Assembly (NCBI GenBank): GCA_944325735.1 | Contig: CALVBI010000002.1 | Coordinates: forward strand, 124,001 to 188,000 | DNA: 64,000 nucleotides | Source: Candidatus Gastranaerophilales bacterium | GTDB lineage: Bacteria; Cyanobacteriota; Vampirovibrionia; Gastranaerophilales; Gastranaerophilaceae | Reading direction: 5' to 3' | In this document: one piece after another, positions 16,323 through 25,465 of the stretch | How the letters are laid out: each line of letters begins with the position of its first letter | Position numbering within the stretch: the stretch's first letter is position 1 | Made by a program: the position numbers and the translations under genes | Notes under the pieces: model-generated | What the model was told of the DNA's origin: nothing | Databases searched by the model: none | What the model saw: the letters and a program-made list of their open reading frames with translations, nothing else

Positions 16323-17903
16323 TTATTTTTGTATACTATTTATTGCTTCTTCTGTTGAGAATGCAATATCTTTATGGCCGATAAGTTTTCTTAATCCTAA
16401 TTTAAGGGTTGATGCTGCAACATCGCGGTTATTAAATATTATAATAACTCTTACATTTTGTCCTTTTAATGTTAAGATTAGGTCTTCCATCGCAAATACT
16501 GCTGATATATCTATACTTTTAAGATTTGAACAATCCAATATTACGTTACGATTATCAAGTACATCATCAATTCTTGATGCAATTTGGGAAGCGGAGCCGA
16601 AAAATAGTGTTCCGTCAATGTGCATAATCATTGTTTTATTTTTCAAATCTTCGTCAATGTAGTTTTCTTGAGAAACATCAGAAAGTCCTACAATTTTTAT
16701 ATCTGTTTGTTTAGCTACATTTGCAGCGAATAGGACTGATGAAAGAACGACTCCTACTCCTACTGCCAAAATTAAATCATCAAATATTGTGATTAAAAAT
16801 ACTAAAAGCATTACTAATAAATCGTTTCTAGGAGCTGCTTTTATAAGTTTTATAAATTTGTAATCAATGATACCAATTCCAACTTTGATTAAAATCCCTG
16901 CGAGTACTGCTAAAGGAATTTTTGCAGCTACAGGGGCAAGAAAAACAATAATTAAAATTAATAATACAGAATGGATTATCCCGGAAAGCCTTGTTCTTCC
17001 TCCGCTTTTAATATTAACGGCTGTTCTCATCATTGCACCACAAGATACAACTCCTCCAAATAATGCTGCAACGATATTTCCTATACCTTGTCCTATTAAT
17101 TCCTGATTTGATTCGTGTTTTGTCTTAGTCAAAGAATCTGCTACTAAAGCTGTTAATAAAGAGTCAATTGAGCCTACGATTGCAAGGGTTAATGCAATAG
17201 GAATTATTATCTCAATTTCTGATAATTTGAATGTTGGAATTGTAAGGTTCGGGAATGCTTGAGGGATTTCTCCGATAGTTTTGACATCAAAGTTAAATAT
17301 TATTGCGGTTAAAGTCCCTAAGATAAGAGCTATTAATGGCGGTGGAATTATTTTTGCAAGTTTTTTAGGTGTGAAAAATACTATAAGCAATGTTAAACCG
17401 CCAATAATTACACTGTGTAAATCCGAATTCGATATTGATTTGAACACGTTAATTAAAGCTTCTACAGGTGTGCCGTTAAATTCAAGCCCTAAAAAAGAAT
17501 TTAATTGTAATAAAATAATTATTGCTCCAATACCGCTCATAAATCCTGAGATTACTGGGTATGGAATAAAATTAACGAGTTTGCCAACTTTGAAGAGTCC
17601 GAGGATTATTTGGAATATTCCTGATAATAATATTGCTGCAAAAATTAAATTGGCATTATCAGAATGCATTGCAACAACAGAGGCAATCACGACGGTAAGC
17701 GGTCCTGTCGGCCCCGAAATCTGAGTTGGAGTCCCGCCAAATATTGATGCGAGCATTCCTACAATTATAGAACCGTATATTCCAGCTGTTGCACCTAATC
17801 CGCTAGATACGCCTAGGGCTATTGCAAGAGGTAATGCAATTACTCCTGCAGTAATTCCGCCTAGTAAATCTCCTTTAAAGTTTGATAGTATCCCTGTTTT
17901 CAT
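16323..17903 (-). CDS. SulP-family anion transporter, BicA-like, with STAS domain
   Basis: A 526-residue inner-membrane transporter starting at ATG 17903 (MKTGILSNFKGDLLGG), with GGGGA 8 bases upstream. The SulP core has GGTPTQISGPTGPLTVV, YPVISGFMSGIGAIIILLQL and the long conserved block KTKHESNQELIGQGIGN followed by GGVVSCGAMMRTAVNIKSGGRT. A C-terminal STAS domain (about 415-526; LFFGSASQIASRID, NVILDCSNLKSIDISAVFAMEDL) completes it. The sequence resembles cyanobacterial BicA, a sodium-dependent bicarbonate importer; sulfate or other anions remain possible. Bicarbonate uptake in a non-photosynthetic cell could feed carboxylases or pH control. The next gene upstream, on the same strand, encodes a response regulator. 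Confidence 0.9.
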   Translation of the reverse strand: MKTGILSNFKGDLLGGITAGVIALPLAIALGVSSGLGATAGIYGSIIVGMLASIFGGTPTQISGPTGPLTVVIASVVAMHSDNANLIFAAILLSGIFQIILGLFKVGKLVNFIPYPVISGFMSGIGAIIILLQLNSFLGLEFNGTPVEALINVFKSISNSDLHSVIIGGLTLLIVFFTPKKLAKIIPPPLIALILGTLTAIIFNFDVKTIGEIPQAFPNLTIPTFKLSEIEIIIPIALTLAIVGSIDSLLTALVADSLTKTKHESNQELIGQGIGNIVAALFGGVVSCGAMMRTAVNIKSGGRTRLSGIIHSVLLILIIVFLAPVAAKIPLAVLAGILIKVGIGIIDYKFIKLIKAAPRNDLLVMLLVFLITIFDDLILAVGVGVVLSSVLFAANVAKQTDIKIVGLSDVSQENYIDEDLKNKTMIMHIDGTLFFGSASQIASRIDDVLDNRNVILDCSNLKSIDISAVFAMEDLILTLKGQNVRVIIIFNNRDVAASTLKLGLRKLIGHKDIAFSTEEAINSIQK

Positions 17904-17989
17904 AATATAAATCCCCATATAGTCTTTCAAATATTTTTATATCAGAATATTTGAAATTTTACAAGGGGACTTATGTTTATTATTATTTT

Positions 17990-18649
17990 TTAGACAAGAC
18001 CTTCTTTAAGAGCTTTTACTGCAGCTTGAGTTCTGTCATCGACTACAAGTTTTTGGATAATATTACAAACGTGTGCTTTAGCTGTGTGTTCTGAAATTGT
18101 TAATTCTTGTGCTATTTCATTATTTGATAGCCCTTCAACTACAAGTTTTAAGACTTCGTATTCTCTTTGTGTAAGATTAGCATGTTGTTCTTTAAACATT
18201 GCTCTGGACATTTGTCTTGGTGGTATTACGCCGCAATTTTTTTCTCTTAATATTGGGACTACCTGAGGATCTAACCACATTGCACCTTGTTCTACTGTTT
18301 TTATAATCATTTTTAAAGCATCTGTGCTTATATCTTTCATTACATAAGCACAAGCTCCGGCATGGAGGGCATCTATGATTTCTTGTTCGCTTAAGTGTGA
18401 TGTGAGGATTATTACTTTCGCTTTATTGTCAAATTCAAGGATTTTTTTAGTAGCTTCAATTCCTGAAATATCAGGTAAGCCAATGTCCATTACAACTACG
18501 TTTGGGTGTGTTGTTCTATATTTTTCAACAGCTTCTTTACCGCTTTGAGCTTCTGAAGCCACAATTATCTCATCTTGCCCTTCAAATAGAGATTTAAGTC
18601 CTACACGAATTAGTTTTTGGTCTTCTACAAGTAATATGTTTATTGTCAT
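17990..18649 (-). CDS. NarL/FixJ-type response regulator
   Basis: A 219-residue two-component regulator. The receiver (1-120) shows the acidic pair in LLVEDQ, the phospho-acceptor Asp in VVVMDIGLPDISG (about 55), Thr in VIILTSH and Lys in AYVMKDIS. The LuxR-type HTH (about 155-219; LTQREYEVLKLVVEGLSNNEIA, HTAKAHVCNIIQKL) binds DNA on phosphorylation. A Pro/Met-rich linker joins them. No histidine kinase is adjacent. It is 86 bases upstream of the BicA-like gene on the same strand and could control it, and its HTH resembles the lone LuxR protein at 13844-14044. Confidence 0.93.
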   Translation of the reverse strand: MTINILLVEDQKLIRVGLKSLFEGQDEIIVASEAQSGKEAVEKYRTTHPNVVVMDIGLPDISGIEATKKILEFDNKAKVIILTSHLSEQEIIDALHAGACAYVMKDISTDALKMIIKTVEQGAMWLDPQVVPILREKNCGVIPPRQMSRAMFKEQHANLTQREYEVLKLVVEGLSNNEIAQELTISEHTAKAHVCNIIQKLVVDDRTQAAVKALKEGLV

Positions 18650-18883
18650 AATAAATTCTCCCTATATTACTTATAAAATTTTTATGAGTGTAATTAATCC
18701 CTTTTATATGAACTAATTATGACAATATTATTAAGTGTTAATTCGGAAATAAAATTTGTATTGTGATTTATATTGTAGTGATAATTGTGGTAATTTTTTT
18801 AATTAAATCTTAATATTTTTCAATAGCAAAATAAATTATTTTGAGTTATTATGTAAATGGTAAATATACATAAGGTGTATCAT

Positions 18884-20500
18884 ATGAAATATTCAAATTA
18901 TTCAGCAGTAATTATTGGGAGCGGCATTGCAGGATTATATGCTGCGTTAAAAATAGATCAGCAAGTTGATTTGCCTGATGGTTTGTTATTGATTACGAAG
19001 TCAAAATTAGGTGAAAGTAATTCAATGTATGCTCAAGGTGGTATTGTTGGAGTAATGAAAGAAAATAAAGCTGATTCTACTGCTTCTCATATTTCAGATA
19101 CTATAAAAGCCGGCGCAGGTTTGAGTGAATTTAATACAGTAAAATATATTTCAGAACATTCTGATGAGGTAATAAAAGATTTATTAAAATTCGGTGTTGA
19201 ATTTGATAGAGATGAAAATAATAACTTATGTTTTACCAAGGAAGCTGCTCATAGTGTAAGAAGAATTTTACATTCAGGCGGAGATGCAACCGGAAGAATG
19301 ATAGAATTAGCATTATGCAAAAAAATTAGTGAAAATAAAAATATAGAAATTTATGAAGGAACCGATGCTGTTGAATTATTGGTAAGTGAAGGTCAATGTA
19401 AAGGTATACTTGCATTTAATGACGAAACACAAGAATATGAAACTATTTATTCTCCTGCAGTTATTCTTGCAACAGGTGGTATTGGTCAATTATATAAATA
19501 TACTACAAATCCAATAGGTGCTACAGGTGACGGTTTAGCATTGGCTTATAATGCCGGAGCTGAAATGCAAGATATGGAATTTGTTCAATTTCATCCGACA
19601 TCTTTAGCAATTGATTGTGGTGAAAATAGGTTTTTAATCTCTGAAGCTGTAAGAGGAGAAGGTGCTAAATTGTGCGATGGCGATGGAGTTGAATTCATGG
19701 CTAAATACGATGAAAGAAAAGAATTAGCTCCTCGAGATATTGTCACACGTGCTATTTTTAATGAAATGAAAGAAAATAATGTTGAAAATGTATACTTGAA
19801 TGCAGCTTGTATTGATTCTAAAAAATTGGCAAAACGTTTTCCGACTATTTCTAAAAAATGCAAAGAAAATGGTATTGATATTTCAAGAGATTTTATTCCG
19901 GTTTCTCCGGCTGCTCATTATTATATGGGCGGGGTAAAAACTAATTTGAAAGGAGAAACATCTATTAATGGTTTGTATGCAATAGGTGAAGTATCTTCTA
20001 CTGGTTTGCATGGGGGTAACAGGCTTGCTAGTAATTCGTTATTAGAATGTGTTGTTTGTGCATATTCAGTTGCAGATTATTTAAAATCAATTGAATTAAG
20101 AACACCAAAACAAATTGATGAAAATATAAAATCTATTTTGGATGAATACTCTGAAGAAGATACAATTCTTGAGGAATTAGATATTCCAGCTATGAAAAGC
20201 AAACTTCAAGATGTAATGTGGAATAATGTTGGGATATTACGAGATAAAAATTCATTGATAAATGCAATAAATGAGTTAAACAAATTAAAAATGGAATTTC
20301 CAAGAAAGTCTAAATGCTTGAGTAGAGATGAATATGAATTACGTAATATGTTGACTGTTGCGATGTTAATAACTAATTCCGCAATTATGCGTAAAGAATC
20401 TCGTGGAGCTCATGCAAGAATAGATTATCCTGAAACATTAGATATGTGTGTGCATAGTAGAATTTCAAAAAGAGAAGGAGTGCCTGAACTTGTTAAGTAG
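18884..20500 (+). CDS. nadB: L-aspartate oxidase
   Basis: The first step of de novo NAD synthesis: L-aspartate to iminoaspartate with FAD, using oxygen or fumarate as acceptor. Start ATG 18884 (MKYSNYSAVIIGSGIAG) has AAGGTG upstream and gives 538 residues. Motifs are the Rossmann FAD site GSGIAGLYAAL, the covariant SNSMYAQGGI, HSGGDATGRMIE, the active-site region FVQFHPTSLAI and the C-terminal GLHGGNRLASNSLLECVV. The reading frame overlaps nadC by 11 bases. nadA is not in the window. In an anaerobe fumarate is the likely acceptor (inference). Confidence 0.96.
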   Translation: MKYSNYSAVIIGSGIAGLYAALKIDQQVDLPDGLLLITKSKLGESNSMYAQGGIVGVMKENKADSTASHISDTIKAGAGLSEFNTVKYISEHSDEVIKDLLKFGVEFDRDENNNLCFTKEAAHSVRRILHSGGDATGRMIELALCKKISENKNIEIYEGTDAVELLVSEGQCKGILAFNDETQEYETIYSPAVILATGGIGQLYKYTTNPIGATGDGLALAYNAGAEMQDMEFVQFHPTSLAIDCGENRFLISEAVRGEGAKLCDGDGVEFMAKYDERKELAPRDIVTRAIFNEMKENNVENVYLNAACIDSKKLAKRFPTISKKCKENGIDISRDFIPVSPAAHYYMGGVKTNLKGETSINGLYAIGEVSSTGLHGGNRLASNSLLECVVCAYSVADYLKSIELRTPKQIDENIKSILDEYSEEDTILEELDIPAMKSKLQDVMWNNVGILRDKNSLINAINELNKLKMEFPRKSKCLSRDEYELRNMLTVAMLITNSAIMRKESRGAHARIDYPETLDMCVHSRISKREGVPELVK

Positions 20501-21320
20501 TTTTTATGTAAAAGACCATGTAAAAATGGCGTTAATGGAAGATATTGGATATGGTGACATTACAACTGAAAATTTGGCTGGAGAAAATGATTTTCTAAAA
20601 GGAGAATTAAATACTCGTAGCGAAGGTGTACTTTGTGGGTGTGAAGTATTTAAGACTGTGTATGAAACATTATCTGATAAAGTTGAAATAAAATTCTATT
20701 TTAAAGATGGTGACAGAATTAAAAAAGGTGATAAAATTGCAGATATTTCAGGTCCTGCAAAAGATTTGCTTATGGGAGAAAGAGTTGCGTTAAATTATAT
20801 CCAAAGAATGTCAGGAATTGCAACAGAAACTCGTAAATATCAAGATGCGATAGCTCCTTATTCTGCAAAAATTGTTGACACTAGAAAAACTACTCCAAAC
20901 TTTAGAGCTTTTGAAAAATATTCAGTAAAAGTTGGTGGTGGTGCATTACATAGATTTAATTTATCAGATTGTGCAATGATAAAAGACAATCATATAAGAC
21001 TTGCAGGCTCATTAACTAAGGCTGTAAATAAGTTGCGCGAAAGTATTTCTCATGCACATAAAATTGAAGTTGAATGTGATACTATTGAGCAAGTACAAGA
21101 GGCAGTATCTGTAAAAGCCGATATAATTATGCTTGATAATATGTCTGTAGAACAAATGAAACATGCTGTTGATATAATTAATCATCAAGCGATAGTTGAA
21201 GCTAGTGGAAATGTAAAATTAGATACAGTTAATGCAATTGCATCTACAGGTGTTGATATTATCTCATCAAGTGCAATTGTAGCAAAAGCTCCTACTTTGG
21301 ATTTGGCTTTAGATATGTAA
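20490..21320 (+). CDS. nadC: Nicotinate-nucleotide diphosphorylase (carboxylating)
   Basis: Converts quinolinate and PRPP to nicotinate mononucleotide, releasing CO2. The start is placed at TTG 20490, because AAGGAG ends 9 bases before it and the first residues (LSSFYVKDHVKMALMEDIGYGDIT) then match the family; the alternative ATG 20448 lies deep inside nadB. This gives 276 residues. Key features are LMEDIGYGDITTE, ERVALNYIQRMSGIAT, KIVDTRKTTPNFR, VGGGALHRFNLSD and MIKDNHI. The tight overlap with nadB indicates coupled translation of an NAD pair. Confidence 0.96.
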   Translation: MLSSFYVKDHVKMALMEDIGYGDITTENLAGENDFLKGELNTRSEGVLCGCEVFKTVYETLSDKVEIKFYFKDGDRIKKGDKIADISGPAKDLLMGERVALNYIQRMSGIATETRKYQDAIAPYSAKIVDTRKTTPNFRAFEKYSVKVGGGALHRFNLSDCAMIKDNHIRLAGSLTKAVNKLRESISHAHKIEVECDTIEQVQEAVSVKADIIMLDNMSVEQMKHAVDIINHQAIVEASGNVKLDTVNAIASTGVDIISSSAIVAKAPTLDLALDM

Positions 21321-21342
21321 TAAAATATAAAATTTCTATAAT

Positions 21343-21378
21343 AAAACGTTTGGATTGATTATGTTCAGACGTTTTTTT
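21343..21378 (+). terminator. Terminator after nadBC
   Basis: AACGTTTG pairs with CAGACGTT (one G-T pair), with a 13-base loop, followed by T7. It closes the nadB-nadC unit. Confidence 0.75.
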
Positions 21379-21497
21379 GTAATATTTGAAATTTTTTATA
21401 AATTTTTTGTAAACTTTCTTAAAATTCATGGCAAAAAATTTTTTTCTTTGTTTTAAAATGAATGTAGAAGATATACATTTATAAATTTGGTGAAAAA

Positions 21498-22319
21498 ATG
21501 AAGGTAAACTCAATACAACAAGATTTGACCCTTAAACAGGGTAACTTAAGGCTCCATTCGGAATCTCCGAACTTTAGAGAGAAGAATTATGCGGGCGTGT
21601 ATAAAAATAATAGAGGATATAATGCAGATTATTGTGGCAGTTTTACGGGAAAGAGTGAAGCTGCCACAACTGTTATAAAAAAGAATTTTTTAGATAAAAT
21701 TCTTGCAAGTAATTGGTTCGGTAAATTTGCAAAATATTCTGAAGAACACAATATTTCAGCTAGTGCATTAATTGCTTTAGTTTTAGCAGGAGTAATGAGA
21801 CCGGCAACTATTTTAGCTTTACCTGGTAAAAAGGATAAAGAAGATAAAATATATGCAGCAGGTCACTCAATGGCATCTGGTATTATAGGATTTTTAGTTT
21901 CTACAGCAATTACAAGTCCTTTCGATGAATCAATTAAGAAAATATTTGATAGTAAAAAATTTGGATCAGAAAAATTTAAAGCAATGGATGCAGAAATTGC
22001 AAGATTGAAGGCAGAAAAAGATGCCGGAACAATTACAAAAGAGGCAAAAGCTACTCTAAAAGCAATGATGAAAAAAAGAGCAGCATTAAGTACATTAGTA
22101 AAAAATATTCCGGATTGGGTAATTGGTGTCCCAAGAGCAATTTTAACAATTGCATTAATCCCTCCAATTTTGAAATATGTATTTGGAGTAGAAAAGAAAA
22201 AGAAACCTAAACCTGAACAAGAAAATAATGTGAATAATACAGTAAATAAAATGGAAACCCCACAAATGGATTTTATCGAAAAACCTGCTTTTCAGCAATT
22301 CAAAGGAGGTGTTAAATAA
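21498..22319 (+). CDS. Lineage-type membrane protein, first of a pair
   Basis: A 273-residue protein of unknown family. The first 60 residues are polar and unstructured with a Tyr/Asn-rich stretch ending YCGSFTGK. Hydrophobic segments follow at about 90-110 (SASALIALVLAGVMRPATI), 125-150 (GHSMASGIIGFLVSTAITSP) and 210-230 (IGVPRAILTIALIPPILKYV), with a basic coiled segment between the second and third. The C-terminus is a polar tail. AAATTTGGTG precedes the ATG. It overlaps the next gene by one base (TAATG), so the two products are probably made together. See the related arrangement at 55689-59316. Confidence 0.7.
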   Translation: MKVNSIQQDLTLKQGNLRLHSESPNFREKNYAGVYKNNRGYNADYCGSFTGKSEAATTVIKKNFLDKILASNWFGKFAKYSEEHNISASALIALVLAGVMRPATILALPGKKDKEDKIYAAGHSMASGIIGFLVSTAITSPFDESIKKIFDSKKFGSEKFKAMDAEIARLKAEKDAGTITKEAKATLKAMMKKRAALSTLVKNIPDWVIGVPRAILTIALIPPILKYVFGVEKKKKPKPEQENNVNNTVNKMETPQMDFIEKPAFQQFKGGVK

Positions 22320-23185
22320 TGAATATAACAATTAATTCTAACACCTATGCAAATAATAGATTATACAACCAAAAACAAAATAATAATAGCTATAAACCAA
22401 ATTTTAAAGCAAATGCAGCAAGTACAGTGTCAGATGCAGCAGAACAAATTCTAGAAAAAGCATCAAAATCAGAATCTAGTTTATTCAAACCTTTTACAGA
22501 TGCATATGAAAGAATGACTGATTCTATTGCTGATAAGTTTACTTCAAAATTTGTTGATTCTAAACCTTTGGATTGGCTTGCCGATAAGTTAAAAAATAGT
22601 AAAAATCTTTTCCAACACTGTTTAACAATAGGTTCTGTTATTACAAGTGGCTTGTATATGCAAAGAACTTTGACAAATAAAGAATTGGATAAAGACAGAA
22701 AAAATACATTAGCAGTAAACCAAGGTTTAACTTTTGCAGTATCTACAGTTGGTGCTTATGCATTAGATAAATATGTAAAAGGCTGGTGGGATAATGTTAC
22801 AGCAAGATTTGCTGGACATTTATTAGGTGATAATAAATTTTATTCAGATTATTTAGCTAACAAGGCTGCTGTAATAAAAGAAAATAAAGAACTTTCAGCG
22901 GCGGCAAAAGCAAGTAATATAAAACCTGAATTAAAATCTATGCCAAATATAAGAAAATTAGTAGAAAATCATTCTTATTATAAATCTTTATTATCAAGTT
23001 CTGAAGAAGAAGCTAAGACTTTGATGACAAAAGTAAAAGGTATGAGTCCATTAAGAACAATGATAGTATTTGGTTTTGTATACAGATACTTTGTACCGGT
23101 AGTTGTAACTAAACCAGCTAATATTCTTTGCGAAAAATATTTGGCTCATAAAAAAGCAAAAACTGAAAATAAACAAAATGCGTAA
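22319..23185 (+). CDS. Lineage-type membrane protein, second of a pair
   Basis: A 288-residue protein with no recognised family. It opens with an Asn/Tyr-rich tail ending YKPNFKANAAST, comparable with the N-terminal tails of the proteins at 21498 and 58279. Hydrophobic segments lie at about 100-115 and 135-150 (GLTFAVSTVGAYALDKYV) and near 250-270 (LRTMIVFGFVYRYFVPVVV). AAAGGAGGTG is an excellent ribosome binding site inside the end of the previous gene. The last segment resembles the C-terminal hydrophobic motif of its partner, suggesting the two are distant paralogues forming a hetero-complex in the membrane (inference). Confidence 0.7.
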   Translation: MNITINSNTYANNRLYNQKQNNNSYKPNFKANAASTVSDAAEQILEKASKSESSLFKPFTDAYERMTDSIADKFTSKFVDSKPLDWLADKLKNSKNLFQHCLTIGSVITSGLYMQRTLTNKELDKDRKNTLAVNQGLTFAVSTVGAYALDKYVKGWWDNVTARFAGHLLGDNKFYSDYLANKAAVIKENKELSAAAKASNIKPELKSMPNIRKLVENHSYYKSLLSSSEEEAKTLMTKVKGMSPLRTMIVFGFVYRYFVPVVVTKPANILCEKYLAHKKAKTENKQNA

Positions 23186-23200
23186 TAAAACAAAACATAA

Positions 23201-23243
23201 AACAGAATTATTACTATATATGTAGTAATAATTCTGTTTTTTA
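23201..23243 (+). terminator. Terminator after the membrane-protein pair
   Basis: AACAGAATTATTACTA and TAGTAATAATTCTGTT form a perfect 16-base stem with a 6-base loop, followed by TTTT. Confidence 0.95.
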
Positions 23244-23296
23244 TTGAAAAAAAAAGACTTTTATGTTATATTTTCGAGTGTAGATGGGGTAAGACA

Positions 23297-24253
23297 GTGG
23301 AAAAAGATTACTTGGATTTAGATTTAATAGCTAAAGAATGTAACCTGTTAGATGAGTCTGATGTAAATTCTGTTGTTCAAAAAATTCAGGCCCTTGATGA
23401 GGTTTATGAAAGATGTAATCTTATTAAAATTTATAATTATTTTTTGACTGTATGTAAAAATCCTGAAATTTTGATGAATATTATTCAATGCATGGATCGA
23501 ATCAGGGATAATGAGTTTCTTGGTCCGCTTTTAGATTTATTATTATTGAAAAATATTGATACAGAAAAAGATTCTTTTATAAATGTTAGAGCAATGTGTG
23601 CAAAAGCAATTGCAAATTTAAAAGATACTTCTGCCGTTACTCCACTTTTATATTGTTTGAATAATAAAGATGAAAATTATAAGGTAAGACTTGCATGTGC
23701 TGATGCTCTAGGACGTATTGGGGATAGATATGCAGTAGCTCCTTTGATAGAAGTTGTAAAAGATGAAGATGAAAAATCTGTATATTTGAGAGAAACTGCA
23801 GCTTCTGCTCTTGGAATGCTTGGTGATTTGCGGGCGGTTGATCCTTTGGTAAGTATTTTAGAAACACAAAAAGGTATTTGGAATAAATTTACTTTTCTGA
23901 AAGAACGAGTAATTGAGGCTTTAGGAAAATTAAGACTAGATGATAATGAACGAGTTTTTAATGCCTTAAAAAATTCTCTAATGGACGAATCTCCTCAAAT
24001 CCGTATAAATGCAATAGAGGCAATTATGGATAGTGAAAATCCTCAGGCTGTAGATACTATAAAGACTTGTCTTTTAGAAGATGAAGATGAAGAAGTTAAG
24101 AAAAATGCTTTGATTGCTTTGTATAATCTTGTAGGAAGAGAAATCTTAGATGAGGTTGCAAATGGGGCAAATTATCCTGATGCTTTAAAATTGGAAGCTG
24201 TTTCAATGATTTCTGAATATGAAGAAGATGAGGGAAATGATGAAGATGAATAG
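23297..24253 (+). CDS. HEAT-repeat (PBS-lyase-type) protein
   Basis: A 318-residue soluble protein starting with GTG 23297. HEAT-like units are clear from about residue 95: INVRAMCAKAIANLKDTSAVTPLLYCL, YKVRLACADALGRIGDRYAVAPLIEVV, YLRETAASALGMLGDLRAVDPLVSIL, ERVIEALGKLRLDD, IRINAIEAIM and VKKNALIALYNLVG. These resemble the repeats of phycobilisome lyase-like proteins, which are abundant in cyanobacteria also outside pigment metabolism. It ends in an acidic tail. It is the first gene of a packed operon with queC (overlap), DUF366 and a SPOR protein, and probably acts as a scaffold; partner unknown. Confidence 0.88.
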   Translation: MEKDYLDLDLIAKECNLLDESDVNSVVQKIQALDEVYERCNLIKIYNYFLTVCKNPEILMNIIQCMDRIRDNEFLGPLLDLLLLKNIDTEKDSFINVRAMCAKAIANLKDTSAVTPLLYCLNNKDENYKVRLACADALGRIGDRYAVAPLIEVVKDEDEKSVYLRETAASALGMLGDLRAVDPLVSILETQKGIWNKFTFLKERVIEALGKLRLDDNERVFNALKNSLMDESPQIRINAIEAIMDSENPQAVDTIKTCLLEDEDEEVKKNALIALYNLVGREILDEVANGANYPDALKLEAVSMISEYEEDEGNDEDE

Positions 24254-24914
24254 TCGAGGCATTGTTCTTCTTTCAGGAGGACTTGATTCTCTTGTAAGTT
24301 TAGGATTAGGTATAAAAGATTATGGAGTTTCCCTTGCTTTAACTTTTGACTATGGTCAAAAGTCTGTAAAATATGAAATAGATGCATCGAGAGCAATTTG
24401 TGATTATTACAAAATTGAACATAAAGTAATAAATCTTGATTGGCTTAAAAATATTACTCATACATCACTTGTAAGTGAAAAAGAAATTCCAGAAGGAAAA
24501 GATTTAGAAGATTCTGTACAATCTGCAAAAAGTGTATGGGTACCTAACCGAAACGGATTATTTTTGAATATTGCAGGATGTTTTGCAGATAGCGAAGATT
24601 ATGATTATATATTGATAGGTGCAAATAAAGAGGAAGCTCAGACTTTTTCAGATAATACTCAAAATTTTATAGATAAAATCAATGCAGAATTTGAATATTC
24701 CACTCAAAAACACCCTAAAGTTGTTGCACCCTTGATAAATTCTGACAAAAATGATATAGTAAAGCTGGCATTGGATAATAAAATTCCGCTTGAATACGTA
24801 AGAAGCTGTTATGCGGGAGGCGAAAAACATTGCGGAAAGTGCGAATCTTGTACTAGATTAAAAAATGCTTTAGAGTATAACCATGACACATATTATATAA
24901 GGAAACTTTTTTGA
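24246..24914 (+). CDS. queC: 7-cyano-7-deazaguanine synthase
   Basis: Converts 7-carboxy-7-deazaguanine and ammonia to preQ0 with ATP, in queuosine synthesis. The start is placed at ATG 24246 (MNSRGIVLLSGGLDS), 222 residues; in-frame ATGs at 24237 and 24240 are possible. The PP-loop SGGLDS, FDYGQKS, PNRNGLFLNIA and the zinc cysteines (SCYAGGEKHCGKCESC) are all present. It overlaps the HEAT gene by 8 bases and DUF366 by 4. queD lies separately at 60352-60714; queE and tgt are not in the window. Confidence 0.95.
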   Translation: MNSRGIVLLSGGLDSLVSLGLGIKDYGVSLALTFDYGQKSVKYEIDASRAICDYYKIEHKVINLDWLKNITHTSLVSEKEIPEGKDLEDSVQSAKSVWVPNRNGLFLNIAGCFADSEDYDYILIGANKEEAQTFSDNTQNFIDKINAEFEYSTQKHPKVVAPLINSDKNDIVKLALDNKIPLEYVRSCYAGGEKHCGKCESCTRLKNALEYNHDTYYIRKLF

Positions 24915-25465
24915 AGACACAATTTTTAGATCAAGAAATTAAATATGAAGGCTGGCAACTTTCTCCTCATTGGATTTATAAGAATTTTAAAATCCAAGGT
25001 GATGCAACTGTTGCATTTATTGGAGAATGCGAAGTAAAACTTACTGAAATGGTAGATATTGAAGATGTTATAAATAATGAACCTATTTATAGTAAATCAA
25101 TGTTGAGCTTTATTTCTGAACAATTTAATGTTGGATTAGTTGAAGGTGTTTTTAGACAAAGACTTTTAATTTGTATAATTAAAGAAGTTCTTGAAAAAAG
25201 AGGTTTTGTAATTAGAAGAAACGGGGATGATTTATTTTTTGAGGATAAAAAGTTAACTGTTTCAATTGCCACAAAATCAGTAAATTCAATATTAATTCAT
25301 ACAGGTATAAATATTGATTCTACAGGAGCTCCAGTAAAAGCAAGTGGTTTGACTAGTGAATTTGGTATTACTGATATCAAGTCTTTGGCTGATGAAATTT
25401 TGAAAAAATATTCACAAGAGATAGATGATATAATTTTAGCATCTACAAAGGTAAGAGGTGTATAA
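24911..25465 (+). CDS. DUF366 family protein
   Basis: A 184-residue protein starting with TTG 24911 inside the queC stop (TTGA), with AAGGA 7 bases upstream. It matches the pattern of DUF366, a family of archaea and bacteria with unknown activity: LSPHWIYKNF, GECEVKLTEMVD, QRLLICIIKEVLE, GDDLFFEDKKLTVSIAT and HTGINIDSTGAPVKASGL. The 4-base overlap with queC suggests a linked function, perhaps in deazapurine or nucleotide metabolism; that link is inference. No membrane segment is present. Confidence 0.75.
   Translation: MKTQFLDQEIKYEGWQLSPHWIYKNFKIQGDATVAFIGECEVKLTEMVDIEDVINNEPIYSKSMLSFISEQFNVGLVEGVFRQRLLICIIKEVLEKRGFVIRRNGDDLFFEDKKLTVSIATKSVNSILIHTGINIDSTGAPVKASGLTSEFGITDIKSLADEILKKYSQEIDDIILASTKVRGV

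Noticed and set aside
17281-17724. An antisense frame of 147 codons inside the BicA-like gene
   Set aside because: It is a shadow of a hydrophobic coding region; no start signal and no family.
20448-20489. An upstream ATG as the nadC start
   Set aside because: It lies well inside nadB with no ribosome binding site; TTG 20490 has AAGGAG at the right distance and fits the family N-terminus.
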